64,000 nt of DNA from Cylindrodendrum hubeiense (Eukaryota > Ascomycota > Sordariomycetes > Hypocreales > Nectriaceae): NCBI GenBank assembly GCA_014621425.1, contig JAANBB010000066.1:1-64000 (forward strand), written 5' to 3'. The notes below the pieces were generated by a model. That model was given only the letters and a program-made list of their open reading frames with translations. It was not told where the DNA came from and did not search any database. Of the stretch, positions 1 through 11,658 are shown piece after piece; the first letter of the stretch is position 1; the number at the start of each line of letters is the position of its first letter. Both the position numbers and the translations under genes were made by a program.

Positions 1-20
1 TTTCCCTGGTGAAGACGGCC

Positions 21-27
21 CCCACAT
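21..27 (-). promoter_or_regulatory. ATGTGGG-type site upstream of the alcohol dehydrogenase
   Basis: The sequence CCCCCACAT (17-27 region) contains CCCACAT, the reverse complement of the heptamer found in most promoter gaps of this cluster. It lies about 285 bp before the dehydrogenase ATG. It also contains GTGGGG on the minus strand, which fits the known CreA consensus SYGGRG, so carbon-catabolite control is an alternative reading. Confidence 0.4.
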
Positions 28-311
28 CGCAGGAGGCTTGTTTGTGTGTACCGAGAGCTGATGACAGAGTGCCAAGCAATACTCGCGTCTTTCATGCATA
101 TCCCAAAGGGGGGATTTCCTCGTAGGGTCAACACCACCTTTCTCTTCGCGTATAATTAGCACCGCGTTGGGCTGTTACTACGAGGTCGAGCAAATACAAA
201 GCCCTCGGTTATTAAGCTACACAATCACTGAACCTAATTTTGGCCCAATAGCAAGGCCTACGACATCATAGCAAGCTTCAAATATCTCCCGGAATTTTCT
301 CAACCTGTACG

Positions 312-1265
312 ATGAAAGCCTATCGATGGAACGGCCCAGGCACTGGACTTCAGCTGCAGGATGTCCCAGTACCGGAACCATCCGCCAACGAAGTGTTGAT
401 TGAAATCAAAGCCTGTGGGCTATGCCATTCAGACTGTCACATCATCGATGGCTCGCAGGCTTCCTCCGTTAAGAAGCGGCCGATTACACTGGGCCACGAA
501 GTTGCCGGCAATGTCGTCGCGGTCGGACAAGGTGTTGAAACGACATGGATTGGCGAACGGGTTGCCGTGGCCCTAGGAGGGCACCCGATCCGGACACCCA
601 ATACGATTGGGCTGCAAATAGATGGTGGTTATGCTGAATTCGTCGTAGCCATGGTCGCGTCTCTTGTCCGCGTTCCGGAAGCCGTCAGTTTTGAGCAGGC
701 GGCGGTCGCTACGGACTGCTTAACCACTGCCTACCATGCTGTCCGGGGTGCAGGAGAGGTCACAGCTGGAATGAATGTCGGTATCATTGGCCTCGGTGGA
801 CTAGGAACGGCCGGCCTGCGAATTGCAGTCCTGGCTGGTGCAACCGTCTACGGCTTCGATATTGACTCTCGCAGGTTTGACAAATCAGTTGCAAACGGAG
901 CAAAGGCATGTTTCACGGGCCTTGAGCAAGTGAAAGATGTCGTTTTCGATGTCATTGTGGACTTCGTTGGGAAGAGTTCCACCATGGTTGCAGCGCTTGA
1001 TGCCATCAAGTTCCGTGGTAGGATCGTCTTGGTCGGGTTGGCGGAACCCTCAATTTCCGTTCCCACCTTTGCAATCATATGGAACAAAGTCGAGATCAGG
1101 GGCTGCCTGGGCGGGAGCATGGAGGATCTGTCTAATGTACTGGAACTGATTGCGACTAAAAAGTTGAAACCAGAGCTAGAGGAGATCGCGTTCGATCGTG
1201 TAAACCAGGGATTGCACCGGCTGGAGACTGGGGATGTGCTGGGGAGGCTGTACACGTGTCCCTAG
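312..1265 (+). CDS. Zinc-type alcohol dehydrogenase (MDR superfamily), short form
   Basis: Single-exon gene of 317 residues. It is a medium-chain dehydrogenase/reductase, expected to interconvert an alcohol and an aldehyde or ketone with NAD(P). The N-terminal GroES-like domain has the catalytic-zinc motifs around Cys38 (GLCHSD) and His62-Glu63 (GHE). The Rossmann segment is GLGGLG near residue 160. The family is usually 340-350 residues. The missing part is the structural-zinc lobe: the four-cysteine segment normally found after the GERVAV strand is replaced by about 11 residues without cysteine, and no intron is visible there. The gene is convergent with the FAH-family gene next to it. In the cluster it could oxidise or reduce a side-chain alcohol or aldehyde; the substrate is unknown. 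Confidence 0.9.
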   Translation: MKAYRWNGPGTGLQLQDVPVPEPSANEVLIEIKACGLCHSDCHIIDGSQASSVKKRPITLGHEVAGNVVAVGQGVETTWIGERVAVALGGHPIRTPNTIGLQIDGGYAEFVVAMVASLVRVPEAVSFEQAAVATDCLTTAYHAVRGAGEVTAGMNVGIIGLGGLGTAGLRIAVLAGATVYGFDIDSRRFDKSVANGAKACFTGLEQVKDVVFDVIVDFVGKSSTMVAALDAIKFRGRIVLVGLAEPSISVPTFAIIWNKVEIRGCLGGSMEDLSNVLELIATKKLKPELEEIAFDRVNQGLHRLETGDVLGRLYTCP

Positions 1266-1458
1266 AAAATCTTGACTAGTATTTTCATACAAACTGGTTT
1301 GTGTAAAATTGTGCCTTGATCGAATTCTCAATCGTACAGTGGGTAAATTGAAAGCTTGAGAGTGATCTTAGACACTTAGTTCAGAAATCTGTCGTTGTAA
1401 AAATCACTTTGGTTGTATTTGAATTATCGTTGAAAAAGTCTGAGGAGCAAACCACTGT

Positions 1459-2385
1459 CTAAACAAAGACCATCTTGTTGGAAACTTTGCCCAGTCCTTC
1501 AATTTCAACCTCCACAATGTCTCCGTCCTTGAGAAACCTTTTTTGAAAGAAGCCCACCCCAGAGGGGGTTCCCGTCATAATCACAGTCCCGCTTTTCAAC
1601 GTCCTACCACGGGATAAATGGGCAATGATCTGCTGGACCGACCATATCATGTCGCTTGTGTTTGTGGCCTGTCTCACCTCCCCGTTTACTCTGGTGGTCA
1701 ACTGAAGGGTTTGCGGATTGGGGACTTCTTTCGCGGACCAAATTGCTGGCCCAATTGGGGCAAAAGCATCAAACGATTTCGAATATCCAAACTGCCCTCC
1801 TGCCGCATCTTTGAGCTGAAAGTTCCGAGCAGACACGTCATTTCCGGCGGTGTACCCGAACACGTAGTCAAGCGCCTCTGACTCGGACACGTTTTTGGCG
1901 TCACGACCGATAACCACGGTTAGTTCGCCTTCAAAGTCCATCATTGGAGAGGCGTCCGGATGGACAGGGATGTCATCCAGGGGCCCTGCGAGGGTATCCG
2001 AGGGCTTGCTGAAAATGACTGGGTACTCCGGAACGGGCATCTGGATTTAGCCGTCAGTTAGTCCCTCCTAACTGGAATTAGCATCCACGCACCTTAGCCT
2101 CGGTGGCATGTTGACGATAATTGACTCCAACACACTGGACAATAGGTGTATTCTCGAGTGGGCAGAGGAGCTAATATAAAGTCAGCACGAAGAGGTACAA
2201 TTTAGGGTTTTTATCGCCATCGTTACCTTCTTCACCGTTATGGGTTCAGATTCAGTAGCACTAAATCCGTCGGTAATATTGCCACTGAGCTTTACCACTT
2301 TGAAGCCATTATCGGAGGTCTCGAGCAAGTCACCATAGTGAACATTGCCGTCATATTCGTATCGAACTAGCTTACGAAAACCCAT
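1459..2385 (-). CDS. Fumarylacetoacetate hydrolase (FAH) family enzyme
   Basis: Three exons (2385-2227, 2170-2093, 2040-1459) encode 272 residues. The joints were chosen because phase 0 is kept and exon 2 supplies the strongly conserved GVNYRQHATEA segment that must precede MPVPEYPVIFSKP. The family hydrolyses or decarboxylates beta-diketo acids and ring-cleavage products such as fumarylpyruvate, using a divalent metal. The metal-binding DFEGEL segment and the MTGTPSGVG loop are present. It shares a divergent promoter of about 350 bp with the beta-lactamase-like gene, and that promoter holds the five-copy motif array. With an aromatic hydroxylase and an extradiol-like protein nearby, a role on a ring-opened acid is a reasonable inference. 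The exact substrate cannot be read from sequence. Confidence 0.9.
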
Positions 2386-2542
2386 TGTAATTGTGATGAG
2401 TCCGCCCGCCTCAGAGACAAAACTGAAATGATAAATGTGTTATTCAATGAGAAAGATACTATTGGATGCTACGCAAGCCTGCTGCAGCCGCACTTTACCA
2501 GCACATGATAAAGGCACGGGTCAAACATGAAGTGGAATGACG

Positions 2543-2591
2543 ATGTGGGTGGTATGTGGGTGATATGTGGGGGTATGTGGGGGTATGTGGG
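2543..2591 (+). promoter_or_regulatory. Five-copy ATGTGGG array in a divergent promoter
   Basis: ATGTGGG occurs at 2543-2549, 2554-2560, 2565-2571, 2575-2581 and 2585-2591. Start-to-start distances are 11, 11, 10 and 10 bp, so all copies face the same side of the helix. The array lies between the divergent starts at 2385 and 2743. The same heptamer recurs in other promoter gaps of the cluster. It may be an operator-like array for one regulator, or a young minisatellite. Confidence 0.6.
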
Positions 2592-2742
2592 TGAAGGAAG
2601 AGGAGACTCTTGGTTGAACCCGACGATACCCTGGACTAAAAGATCACCCAATCAATTCAAAAGAGGATAGAGGTTTCTAGTAAATTAAAGTAAGATCAAG
2701 AGACGCGAATATATTCGTAGCTCAAACTTGACAATTGTTGAC

Positions 2743-4104
2743 ATGTCTGTGAATACCAACTCAACGAACGGTGCCATGCAGTCAATGGAAGCGTCTTTCC
2801 AGGCCGCCTGCGATGAAGGAAAAATAGCAGGGGCTGTGCTTGTGGCTGCAAGTCGTGATGGAAGTCTCAACTATGCCAAATCCTTTGGTTTCCGCTCGTT
2901 GGAAGGCGAACCGAAGCCTCCTTGTGAGGTAGATACCATTATGGGGCTGTTCAGCGCTTCGAAGCTTATCACTACCATTGCTGCACTCCAACTTGTGGAA
3001 CAAGGCTTGATAGGCTTGGACGATGACACCGCAGATTTGTTGCCAGAGCTTGCAGCTTTGCCTATTCTGGCTAGTATGAATGACGGGAAAGCAGAGTTGC
3101 TAACTCGGCGCAACCCAATCACTCTAAGGTAGTCCCAATCTCATGCCCTCAAAATCAACCTCTATACCGCAGTTCACTGACCATGTTTAGGCACCTCCTG
3201 ACCCACTCCTCTGGCCTGGCATATACATTCATGTCCCCCACTTTGCGCGAGTACCAGGAGTCAATCGGAAAACCTGCCTTCGCTCCCCCGCGGGGCGTGG
3301 TCGAAAGTTACAGCACCCCCCTCTTGTTTGAACCGGGGACCTCTTGGACCTACAGCACGGGTTTGGATTGGGCGGGACTTATCATCAGTCGTCTCTCTAA
3401 AATGCCTCTAGACGAATATTTTCAGAAGAATATTATGACTCGCCTCGACATCACAGACATCACGTTCTGGATGAATACCCCGGAACTAAAGGATCGATTA
3501 GCCGCCATGTCTATCCGCGACCAGTCATCTACTGAAGTTCCAGGCAAAGCCATTCCATACAAGGGCCCCAACATGATGACAGCAGTCCAGGAAGAATTTG
3601 GTGGTCAAGGGCTTTATGCGTCAATGCCGTCATACCTCAAAGTCCTGAAGAGTATCCTGGTGGACGACGGGCAGCTTCTGAGCCAGAAAACAACCGCAAT
3701 GATGTTTCATCCTCAACTTACAGCGGAGAGTCGTGAGGCGCTTCAAGCCGTGTATCGAAGCCAGCCTTCGACTGGTCCTTGCAGCATTGGACATTTCCCT
3801 CCGAATGTCCAGTATGACTGGGGTCTGGGTGGCTTGTTGACAATGCAAGATGTCGATTGGAGGAAGAAAGGATGCTTGAACTGGTCGGGAATGCCAAATT
3901 TGCTATGGGTAAGGTGCTTCCGACCGACTGCCTGATCATTACTAACACTCCTGTTCCCCCATGCAGTTCTTAGACCGAGATGCCGGTGTATGTGGAGTTT
4001 ATGGAGGACAACTGATGCCAGCAGGTGATAAACAGGTCAAAGAAGTAATGGAATTGTTTGAGAGTACTATATATACGCTAGGACATGAGAAATCGTCGCT
4101 CTGA
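2743..4104 (+). CDS. Class C beta-lactamase/transesterase-family serine hydrolase
   Basis: Three exons (2743-3128, 3191-3908, 3967-4104) encode 413 residues. The first ATG is at 2743; a TTG 15 nt upstream is not a likely start. The fold is that of penicillin-binding-protein-like esterases, a family that includes fungal acyl transferases such as LovD as well as plain esterases. The SxxK nucleophile motif is Ser71-Ala-Ser-Lys74, the YST tyrosine motif follows in exon 2, and a WGLGG segment precedes the C-terminus. Exon 3 restores the typical fungal C-terminal GVYGGQLMPAGD segment. No signal peptide is seen, so it should be cytosolic. It could hydrolyse or transfer an acyl ester during pathway flux. 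It is divergent from the FAH-family gene and convergent with the P450. Confidence 0.88.
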
Positions 4105-4540
4105 TAAATGCAAATGGTTCATCTTTCGATATTCGCTCCTTGAATCATGGACATATCAGAAAATACCGTCGTCAGGTGGAAATTGTACTTATGATTTTGT
4201 TCCAATGAAAACTGTGTCAGCTTTATTCCCATGGGTAGTATAAATCGCAGCGTCGGACGGAACATGGCCAAATATGTATTCATTTACCTTAATACAGTTG
4301 CACTCTCCACTTCGAAGACGGAAACGATTGTTGTGGGTGCGGCCCTCAATTTCGGGCTCGCTCTTTCAAACGGCACGGCCCCGCTCGTACAATGAGTACT
4401 GGATAAGAAAGTGGCACAAAATTATGGCTCACATCATCATTTCATTTAGCTTACAGCATGCTACTTCTGTGTTGAAAACTTAGAGCAATGGTAAGAGAGA
4501 GAGTATGATATTATGAACAAAAGCCGTTTATTATCATCAT
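4105..4540. other. Convergent intergenic gap
   Basis: This 436-bp gap lies between the 3' ends of the beta-lactamase-like gene and the P450. It presumably holds both 3' UTRs. A short open frame near 4274-4483 shows no family resemblance. No regulatory motif was seen. Confidence 0.6.
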
Positions 4541-6298
4541 TTAGTCTGCGTTTATCGCCCCCAATCCAACCTGTTTAATGAGTTCAGCGTGGGCTTGGCT
4601 CCGCGGCTTGATCTTGACAGCAAACGGGGGCTTCTCGACAGAGTCCCAAATTGTGTTCAATGTATCAATAGGATTTTCCTTAAGATATTTGCGTTAGGAT
4701 GGCATTTTATACTCATGGAATGAATGACTTACAGTGTCCTCCTCAAAGTCAAAACAGTAGAGCAGGCAGGCAGCCGCTATCCACACATTGTTGAAACCGA
4801 CATTGTAACCGACACACACCCGACGGCCTGCACAGCGAAGTTAGCAACATGCACCCCTTCAAGCCTATACGCTGGATAACTTACCTGTGCCAAACGACCA
4901 ATGTCCCTTGAGCGGACTTTTGAGATCGTCATTCAAGAAACGCTCAGGATTAAACCTCACTGCATCGGGGTAGTCTCCCTCATTTAAAGAAAGGGCGTAG
5001 GCGTTCCAAGTAAACATGGTACCTGCTGGGAACCGATATCCCTCGTAGACGTCGTCTTGGGTTAATTGATGCGGAACTCCAGTCTGGATGAACGGACGCC
5101 ATCGGAGTGTCTCCTTGACGACAGCGGCAATATACGGAAGTTTTTCCCGATCTTCGAAGGAGGGGAGTCGCTCTGCGTTATGTCCGCATAATTCATCAAG
5201 ATGAGCTCTTGCGGTAGCAGCCCACTCGGGGAAGGCAGCTGCTGCAGCGACCATTTGGGTGATTGCTGTGCGAGAGGTGTCACTCCCAGCCTCGAGCAGC
5301 GTGCTGAAGATCATCAACTTTTCCGTCTCGGTGAGATTAAATTCCTTCTTCGAGGTACCCTCTATAAGGGCTGTGGCAAAACATGGTTTGGCGGTGCCCT
5401 TGCTCACTCTGTCCGAAAGGGCGTCCACCTCGTGTTGATAGATTCTTTTCCCATGTTAGCAGAGATAAGGGAGACGGTTACAGGACTTACGCCAGTGTGC
5501 GTTGAAGCAAGTCTTCTCCGTATGGGCGCCACCATTGTAACGGCTTGGGAAGATAAGTCAACCAGGTAAACAAGTCGCAAATATTCTTGGTAGGACTGAA
5601 CAAAAGTTGGCCAAACTCCATCATGATATTAAGCATCTTTGTGAGCTGCTCGTCACCCAACTGAGCCCGACGTCCAAAAATGACACTCATGATAACCGAG
5701 TTAGAGAAGCGCTGGTTTGCTGTGTAAAACTGATCTGGTGTGTGAAGATAGTCCCACACCAGCTGCCTGACCTCCAGCTCCTCGAATGGAATAAACTTTG
5801 ACTCGGCCTGTTGGCCGTTCAGAATCGAGTGCATGATCTTACGCTGGCTTCTCCATCTATCAGAATGTCCCATGAGCAACATGCGAGCTCCTCCAGAGGC
5901 GATGTCCTGTGCCATTGGTCGGTAGGGGCGTGAGGAGTAGATGGCGGCTCTTTTTTCAAGAAGATCTGATACCACACGGGCCGAATTGAGAAAAACCATC
6001 GTCTTCCCGCCAAGACGACATGTGAACCTAAGTGCCCAAGATTGTTAGACCCGATGAGAAGTTGAGGCATTGTGCCAAGGAGTGGTCCTGCATACATCTC
6101 TCCGTATTTCTTGGCCATTTCATGACCCCACACTCCGCCTGGGAATGGCACATCTAGCGTGTTCCCGATGATGGGCCACCCGGGAATCTCCGGAGGCAGC
6201 CTGTACTTGGAGTTGAATTGCAAACGAGAGACGACATTCTTAACGAGAACGACAATTGCCAGGACCAGCAAAGCAATCATGGAGCTGGAAAGAGCCAT
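4541..6298 (-). CDS. Cytochrome P450 monooxygenase
   Basis: Five exons (6298-6096, 6027-5491, 5444-4885, 4827-4733, 4678-4541) encode 510 residues. The first intron was placed so that KYGEM joins FTCRLGGKT and VFLNSARVV, the usual order in this group. Residues 4-22 form an N-terminal membrane anchor, followed by the PPEIPGWPIIGN proline hinge. The I-helix motif is AGSDTSR, the ExxR motif is ETLR, and the heme loop FGTGRRVCVG spans the exon 3/4 joint with Cys438 as the iron ligand. It should be ER-bound and needs P450 reductase. It resembles fungal secondary-metabolite P450s of the O-methylsterigmatocystin oxidoreductase-like type. It shares a divergent promoter with the FAD hydroxylase, which suggests co-regulation and linked oxidation steps. 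Confidence 0.93.
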
Positions 6299-6858
6299 GA
6301 TGGACGTGTAATGACGCGATGAATTATTCAGTAGAACTTGTCAAAGGTGTGAATAATAGCAGTGAATCAGATGAGAGACTCATGCCCTGAGGCGTTTTAA
6401 GGCAATCCAAGATCAGAGATGGATGGTCATGGTCATTTCAGCGTTACATCATTCGCTGCGGAGGCGTGTGCATGTGCCACACGCTGTCAGCCACCCCCAC
6501 AAAGCTTCCCCGGCCTGGTGTTTCTGGTGTTTCTGGTGGACAGAGCGGAAGTGGGCGAATTATGCGGGGGGTGGAGGCGGGGGCTATGGAGTCAGCCGAC
6601 GCCTAGCCCACATTGTCATGAGTCCGGGGTATCCGTTTGGACTTCGGGTCATGAGCGTGGTATGATCATTCGTGGTCTTCAGATTCCGTGTCAGCAATTC
6701 TAGGTCTTCCCTGCATCGCGATCGTTATATTATAATCAACTACTGGTTGAATTGAAGCTCTTTACGCGATGCAAAGACCAATTGCTTTACAGACTACACT
6801 CAATATTTCTCTGCCTTGCCTTTCAAATTCATAACCCTAAATTCCTCAACGGCTCAAC
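6299..6858. promoter_or_regulatory. Divergent promoter, P450 / FAD hydroxylase
   Basis: This 560-bp gap drives the P450 (minus) and the FAD hydroxylase (plus). It carries CCCACAT at 6607-6613. At 6494-6509 it has a 16-mer starting CCCCCACAAAG that differs at two positions from a 16-mer upstream of the TauD-like gene (17662-17677). There is no convincing gene inside. Confidence 0.5.
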
Positions 6859-8759
6859 ATGGCAAGCCCTGTTGATGTACCGGTCGTCATAGTTGGGGGA
6901 GGATGTACGTAAAAAAAATACCTTCCATTTGGACATGTCTGACCTAGTCTCAGCTTGTGGGCTCAGCTTATCTACATTCCTTTCCGACTTGGGTGTCGAT
7001 CATGTTCTCTATGAGCGCCATCCCGGGACGTCGATTCTCCCGAAAGCGCACATCATCAATCAGCGAACCCTGGAGATATTTCGCCAGCATGGGTTCGCAG
7101 CTGATGTTATTGCCAAGGGTACGCCTCCCTCTCAAATGAGTCAAGTTTTGTGGCAGACGTCCCTGGGCGGTGATGGCCCGCTCGATAGAAAGGTGCTGGG
7201 CAGTGTCGAGACCTGGGGTTGCAAGCCCGGGAGTGAACGAAGGAATAATTACGAGTGAGTCTCTTCAGATCAAGAACTAGATTTAAGAAAGCATAGGCTA
7301 ATGATGGCGACACAGGCAATCTGCCCCTCATCTCCCGACCAATCTACCTCTTCTTCGCCTGGAACCGATTCTCCGACAAGTGGCAGAAGAGAGAAACCCG
7401 GGAAAAGTTCTCTTCAACCACACTGTTACAGGTTTTCATGATTCAGGTGACCACGTCTTGGTTCACTTCAAGGACGACAAGGGGCAGCAAAGCACATGTC
7501 GAACACGATATCTCATCGGTTGCGACGGAGGAAAGACAGTTGGGCCGCGCCTGGGAATTCAAATGGAAGGCCCCACGGGACTGCGTCGAATCGTTTCCGC
7601 GCACTTCAAGGCTGACCTGTCATCTTACTGGGACGACCGCACTGGCATTGCACACTTCGCCAATCCGGAGTTTGGTCTCGCAATGAGGAGCGGCTCTCTG
7701 CTTCCCCTGGGTCCAACTTGGGGACGACGCTCAGAAGAATGGCAAATGCATTTCAGCATCGCAGTCAACGATCCCCAAGTCCCAAGAGAGGGCGTCGAAG
7801 ACCGCATCCGCAAGCTGCTCAAATTGCCAGATCTTGAGATAGAAATCCTGAGCTTCAGTAACTGGGTCCTGGAGCGTGTTCTGGCTAAGAATTACCGTCA
7901 AGGCCGTGTCTTCATTGGCGGAGATTCAGCTCACCGCCATCCACCAACAACGGGATTGGGGTTAAACACAGCAGTCCAAGATGCTCACAACTTGGCCTGG
8001 AAACTCGCCTATACTCTCCAAGGAAAGGCATCTCCAGCTCTCCTCGATACTTACGAACTCGAGCGACTGGCTATTGGGAAACGAAACTGTGACTGGGCTT
8101 TGTTCACGTCACAATGTCACCGAGTCATCGCTGCTGCAATTGGCCTGGAAGAAGGGCAGGAAGCCGCCAACAAGGCGCATCTCACCCGCATCTTCGATGA
8201 GAAATCAGATATCGGGCGCGCGGCACGCGCTCAGCTGCAATATATTATTGATGGCCAGCAGATCGAATTTGGTGCTCATGAAATGGATCTTGGTTTCAGC
8301 TACCCAATCGGGGGCGCTTTTTTGCCCGATGCAGCTCCGTCGCCAACTCAGAATCCTCGACATCAGGTCTACACGCCGACCACACACCCTGGCCACCGCT
8401 TACCACATGCTTGGTTAGAACACGATGGGAAAGTATTGTCAACTCATGACCTAGCAGGCCGCTGTGGTGCGTTTCTTCTCATCACGGACCGAGAGGGTTC
8501 AGTCTGGATTGATGCGGCTCGCCAAGCTGCAAAACATAGATCAATAAGTCTGCAGATTGCTCAAATTGTGGATCCATTGACGAGGAGTCGGGAAGAAGAG
8601 TATTGTGACATAGAGTCGCAATGGGCACAGGTGAAGGAGATACAGAATGGGGGAGCCATCCTCGTCCGTCCAGATACCATTGTTGCATGGAGGTCCCTTA
8701 CACCAGAGGTTCCAACTAGCATCTCTGCGGTTTTTGAGAAGGTCCTGGGATTTCCATAA
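6859..8759 (+). CDS. FAD-dependent aromatic-ring hydroxylase (2,4-dichlorophenol 6-monooxygenase/MhpA-like)
   Basis: Three exons (6859-6904, 6954-7254, 7316-8759) encode 596 residues. The tiny first exon carries the FAD-binding start VVIVGGG, completed across intron 1. The DG motif (CDGGK, about 186-187) and the GD motif (GGDSAHRHPP, about 318-319) are those of class A flavoprotein hydroxylases. The C-terminal 180 residues fit the thioredoxin-like dimer domain of phenol 2-monooxygenase/TfdB-type enzymes. The expected reaction is ortho-hydroxylation of a phenol with NAD(P)H and O2, giving a catechol or similar diol. This is the best single indicator that the cluster handles an aromatic ring. 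It is divergent from the P450. Confidence 0.92.
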
Positions 8760-9302
8760 GCAGTTTCATATTTAAGCCTAACTTAGGCAGTAGTTTTAAA
8801 TTTGATTTCAAGACCTAAGCATATATCTCTACTCCACCAACGTGTTCACAATCATCTTGCTATATTACAAATACCATCCCACTTCTTGCACTAACCAACT
8901 ATCTGTCCCCGGTCAACGCAATCCAAGAACGAACGCTTGTCGACTCCGAATGGGTTCTCTATGATTTTAGAAACCATACAGATTGCGCTATGGCTAAATA
9001 TTCTAGTGTGGCCATTGACATGAAGACAAGAAAAAAACAGACATTCGTTTCAGCATATTGATTCATCAGTGTTACAGTAAAATGAATGTATGAAACTATG
9101 GATTCGAAAATACAGTATAAAACTATGTTGAAAGAGAGTCCTTCCACCATGCGCATAAGAAAAGATAAGAACATGGAACTTGTGGGCAACGTAGACACTA
9201 TGTACTAGTGACCTATTCTTTTACCCAAACTCCGTACGCATGTCCTGCACACGTCTTCTTCCGGAGTTTCCATCTTGCCTTCGCCTTTTGCATTTTCCGG
9301 CT
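8760..9302. other. Convergent intergenic gap
   Basis: This gap lies between the 3' ends of the FAD hydroxylase and the FMO. An open frame at 8959-9198 (minus) has no recognisable family and is downstream of both genes. Nothing else was seen. Confidence 0.55.
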
Positions 9303-11658
9303 TCACTTCAGTCCGAGTGGTACATTTCGGGAAGGAGTCGATGAATAGAGCGGAAGAGGTGTCCCAAGCAGCTTCGCCTTGATTTGCAGGGCGATGAAGC
9401 GAGACATGTATCTGGCTTGTCCAACAGCGCCGCCATGGTACCAAAATGCGGGATCTACGCGTGAGAGTTAGCAACGGCCAGCCAATATTCAAAGCTAGGG
9501 TCGACCTACGTCCAGAAGGTTTGAAGGCTCCTTTGACCTCTCCCTCATCATCCAGTCCCCAGAAATCGTCGACTTGGGAGGCCACGTCGGAACCAAAAAG
9601 CTTTTGAACAACCACTCGCAAGTTCCCTACGAAGCCCGTAGCGAACACAACGACGTCTGCTTGAATATGATCGCCATTGGCACACTCCAGGCCATCCTCA
9701 GTATAACGCACCGGAAGAGAATCGGATTTCATCTTGATCTGAGAATACGGTAGTTAGCTTGTGGTTGGTCCGCCAATGTTAAGGGGATAGGGGGAGAATT
9801 ACAAGCCCGCTGGCAATTTTGGCAGAGGTTCCCACATCCATGTAGTGACCTCCGAATCGTTCTAATAGGTAATACGAGATGTCTCCCTCTCGATCGAGCA
9901 AAAAGCCCGCCCGTTCGAGGGCATCAAATCGTTCAGGCTCCTTTCTGGCTTTAGCGTGTAGCGACCGAGAGCCCATGATACGACCTAACACCGCCGGACT
10001 CGAGAAAAACAATCGATCGGCCACGGTGGTTGGTATAGATTCATTAAATACCCCTGGGTTTGTTAGAAGGGTTAATCATGGTATAAAATTGAAGTGGACC
10101 TTACGATCATGGGTTTCCCGGTAATGTTCAACTGGTACCACATCTGCGTCGCTCGTCAGTTAACTGATTGCATTGTCACGAGATCTGAAATAAGTACTGA
10201 CATGTTTTAGATCTCTGAACCATTGTTACAGATGCGAGTCCGGCTTGAAGCATGTCATCCGCCACATCGTGAGCTATTCATGTTAGCACTTCATCCAAGA
10301 AGATATAGGGGTATGCAAACCAGTATTTGCTGTTCCAACTACAACTCCGTGTTTGCCTTTCCACTCAGAGGAATTTTTGTATTTACCCGAGTGGAGAGTA
10401 ATACCACGGAAGACGTCCTATAAGCAAAAGTCAGTAAGAAATTTGCTAGAAATATGTAGAAGGGAGGATATATGACCTTATTCTCATATGTCGGTGCTAC
10501 AGGAAATTGGGAATTACCGCCAACAGCAAACACAAGGTAGGAGCCGGATACAGATGACTTCATGCCATCTCGCAATAACTCTAAGTTCCAAGAACTATCT
10601 TTTGTGTTCCATGTCCCTGAAGTGACGGTAGTAGACAGCCAAATATTCTGTCCACGGTTAGTTCGGGCCCAGTCTTAGAAGGTGGGTGTACTCACAATGT
10701 CATATTTGTTTGCCCAATTGTGATAGCCCGAGGCTAGATCGTCTTTGGTCAGGAATTCCCGATAAGTAGAGGGAAATGTGCGATCAAAGGGCAAATGAGC
10801 TGTGATAAGTAAGAATGTGGTCTGGAATCCTACAATATTTCGTCAGACGGATCTTACCAAACTCTCGAACCGTGTGCACTTTGTCTGTTAGCTGAAATAT
10901 TCACTTAATCCACAAAGAAGAGGGTATAGAAACCAACATTTAGTAGAGTCGTATCTCGTCTTCCAGTTATCTCCCACATTCTCATGGGTCTCCAGTATGA
11001 CGTATGATACGCCAAGAGCCTTGAGTCTGCCACCGACACTCAAGCCCGCTTGTCCGCCGCCGATGATTACGCAGTCAAAATAGCGCTCCCCATCAGCTTC
11101 GCCGGCATGGGTAGCTGTTGCACCGTTCTCCTGTGGATGATGATGAATGCCGTTGGTTCCATTCACACCAACAGTTTCAGGAGAGGCCAGCGTCTCGTTG
11201 ACTGGTTGGAGAATGTCCACATCCGGATGGAATTTGAGCTGCTCGAGGATTGTCCGCATCAACCATATTCTCCACTTGCCGTCTGGCTCTGGAACTACAG
11301 ATATGTACCCGTAGTCAGTGGTGGCTGGAGCTCCAGAGGTCTCGAATGTGAAACTGATTTCTACCCAAGCCGACGGCCCGGCGCGGACAACACGGGCTTT
11401 CTCCGCAATGACAAACTTCGATGGAGAGTGAGTCGAAGCAGTCGCCTGCCATGCCGCTGCAACTGATGATGATGTGTAAAAGGTGCGAGTAGTTCCGGTC
11501 ATGGCAAAGATATCCCGCCAGATGGCACCTTTGACAAAGTGTTCCTCTTGCAAATCATCGAATGCTGACTGAAAGTACTCAACCAGTGGCTTGAGGTCGA
11601 CAAAGTCGGGGATTGTGGCCTTGGGGAGCTCACAAGGTAGCTTTGGAAGAGACCACAT
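9303..11658 (-). CDS. Flavin-containing monooxygenase with N-terminal NTF2-like domain
   Basis: Ten exons (11658-10938, 10878-10858, 10799-10696, 10647-10477, 10417-10321, 10273-10202, 10143-10105, 10053-9803, 9738-9510, 9454-9303) encode 618 residues. All joints keep phase. Residues about 20-150 look like an NTF2/SnoaL-like domain. A low-complexity linker follows, then the FMO core: FAD motif GGGQAG (200-205), the class B signature FRGITLHS (FxGxxxHS, about 342-348), the NADPH segment VVVGTANTAHD, and ATGF near 525. Fungal proteins of this layout are known, but their substrates mostly are not. The enzyme should insert oxygen by N-, S- or Baeyer-Villiger chemistry. It shares a promoter gap with the CMD-like gene. 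Exon 2 is only 21 nt, so automated models may miss it. Confidence 0.9.
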
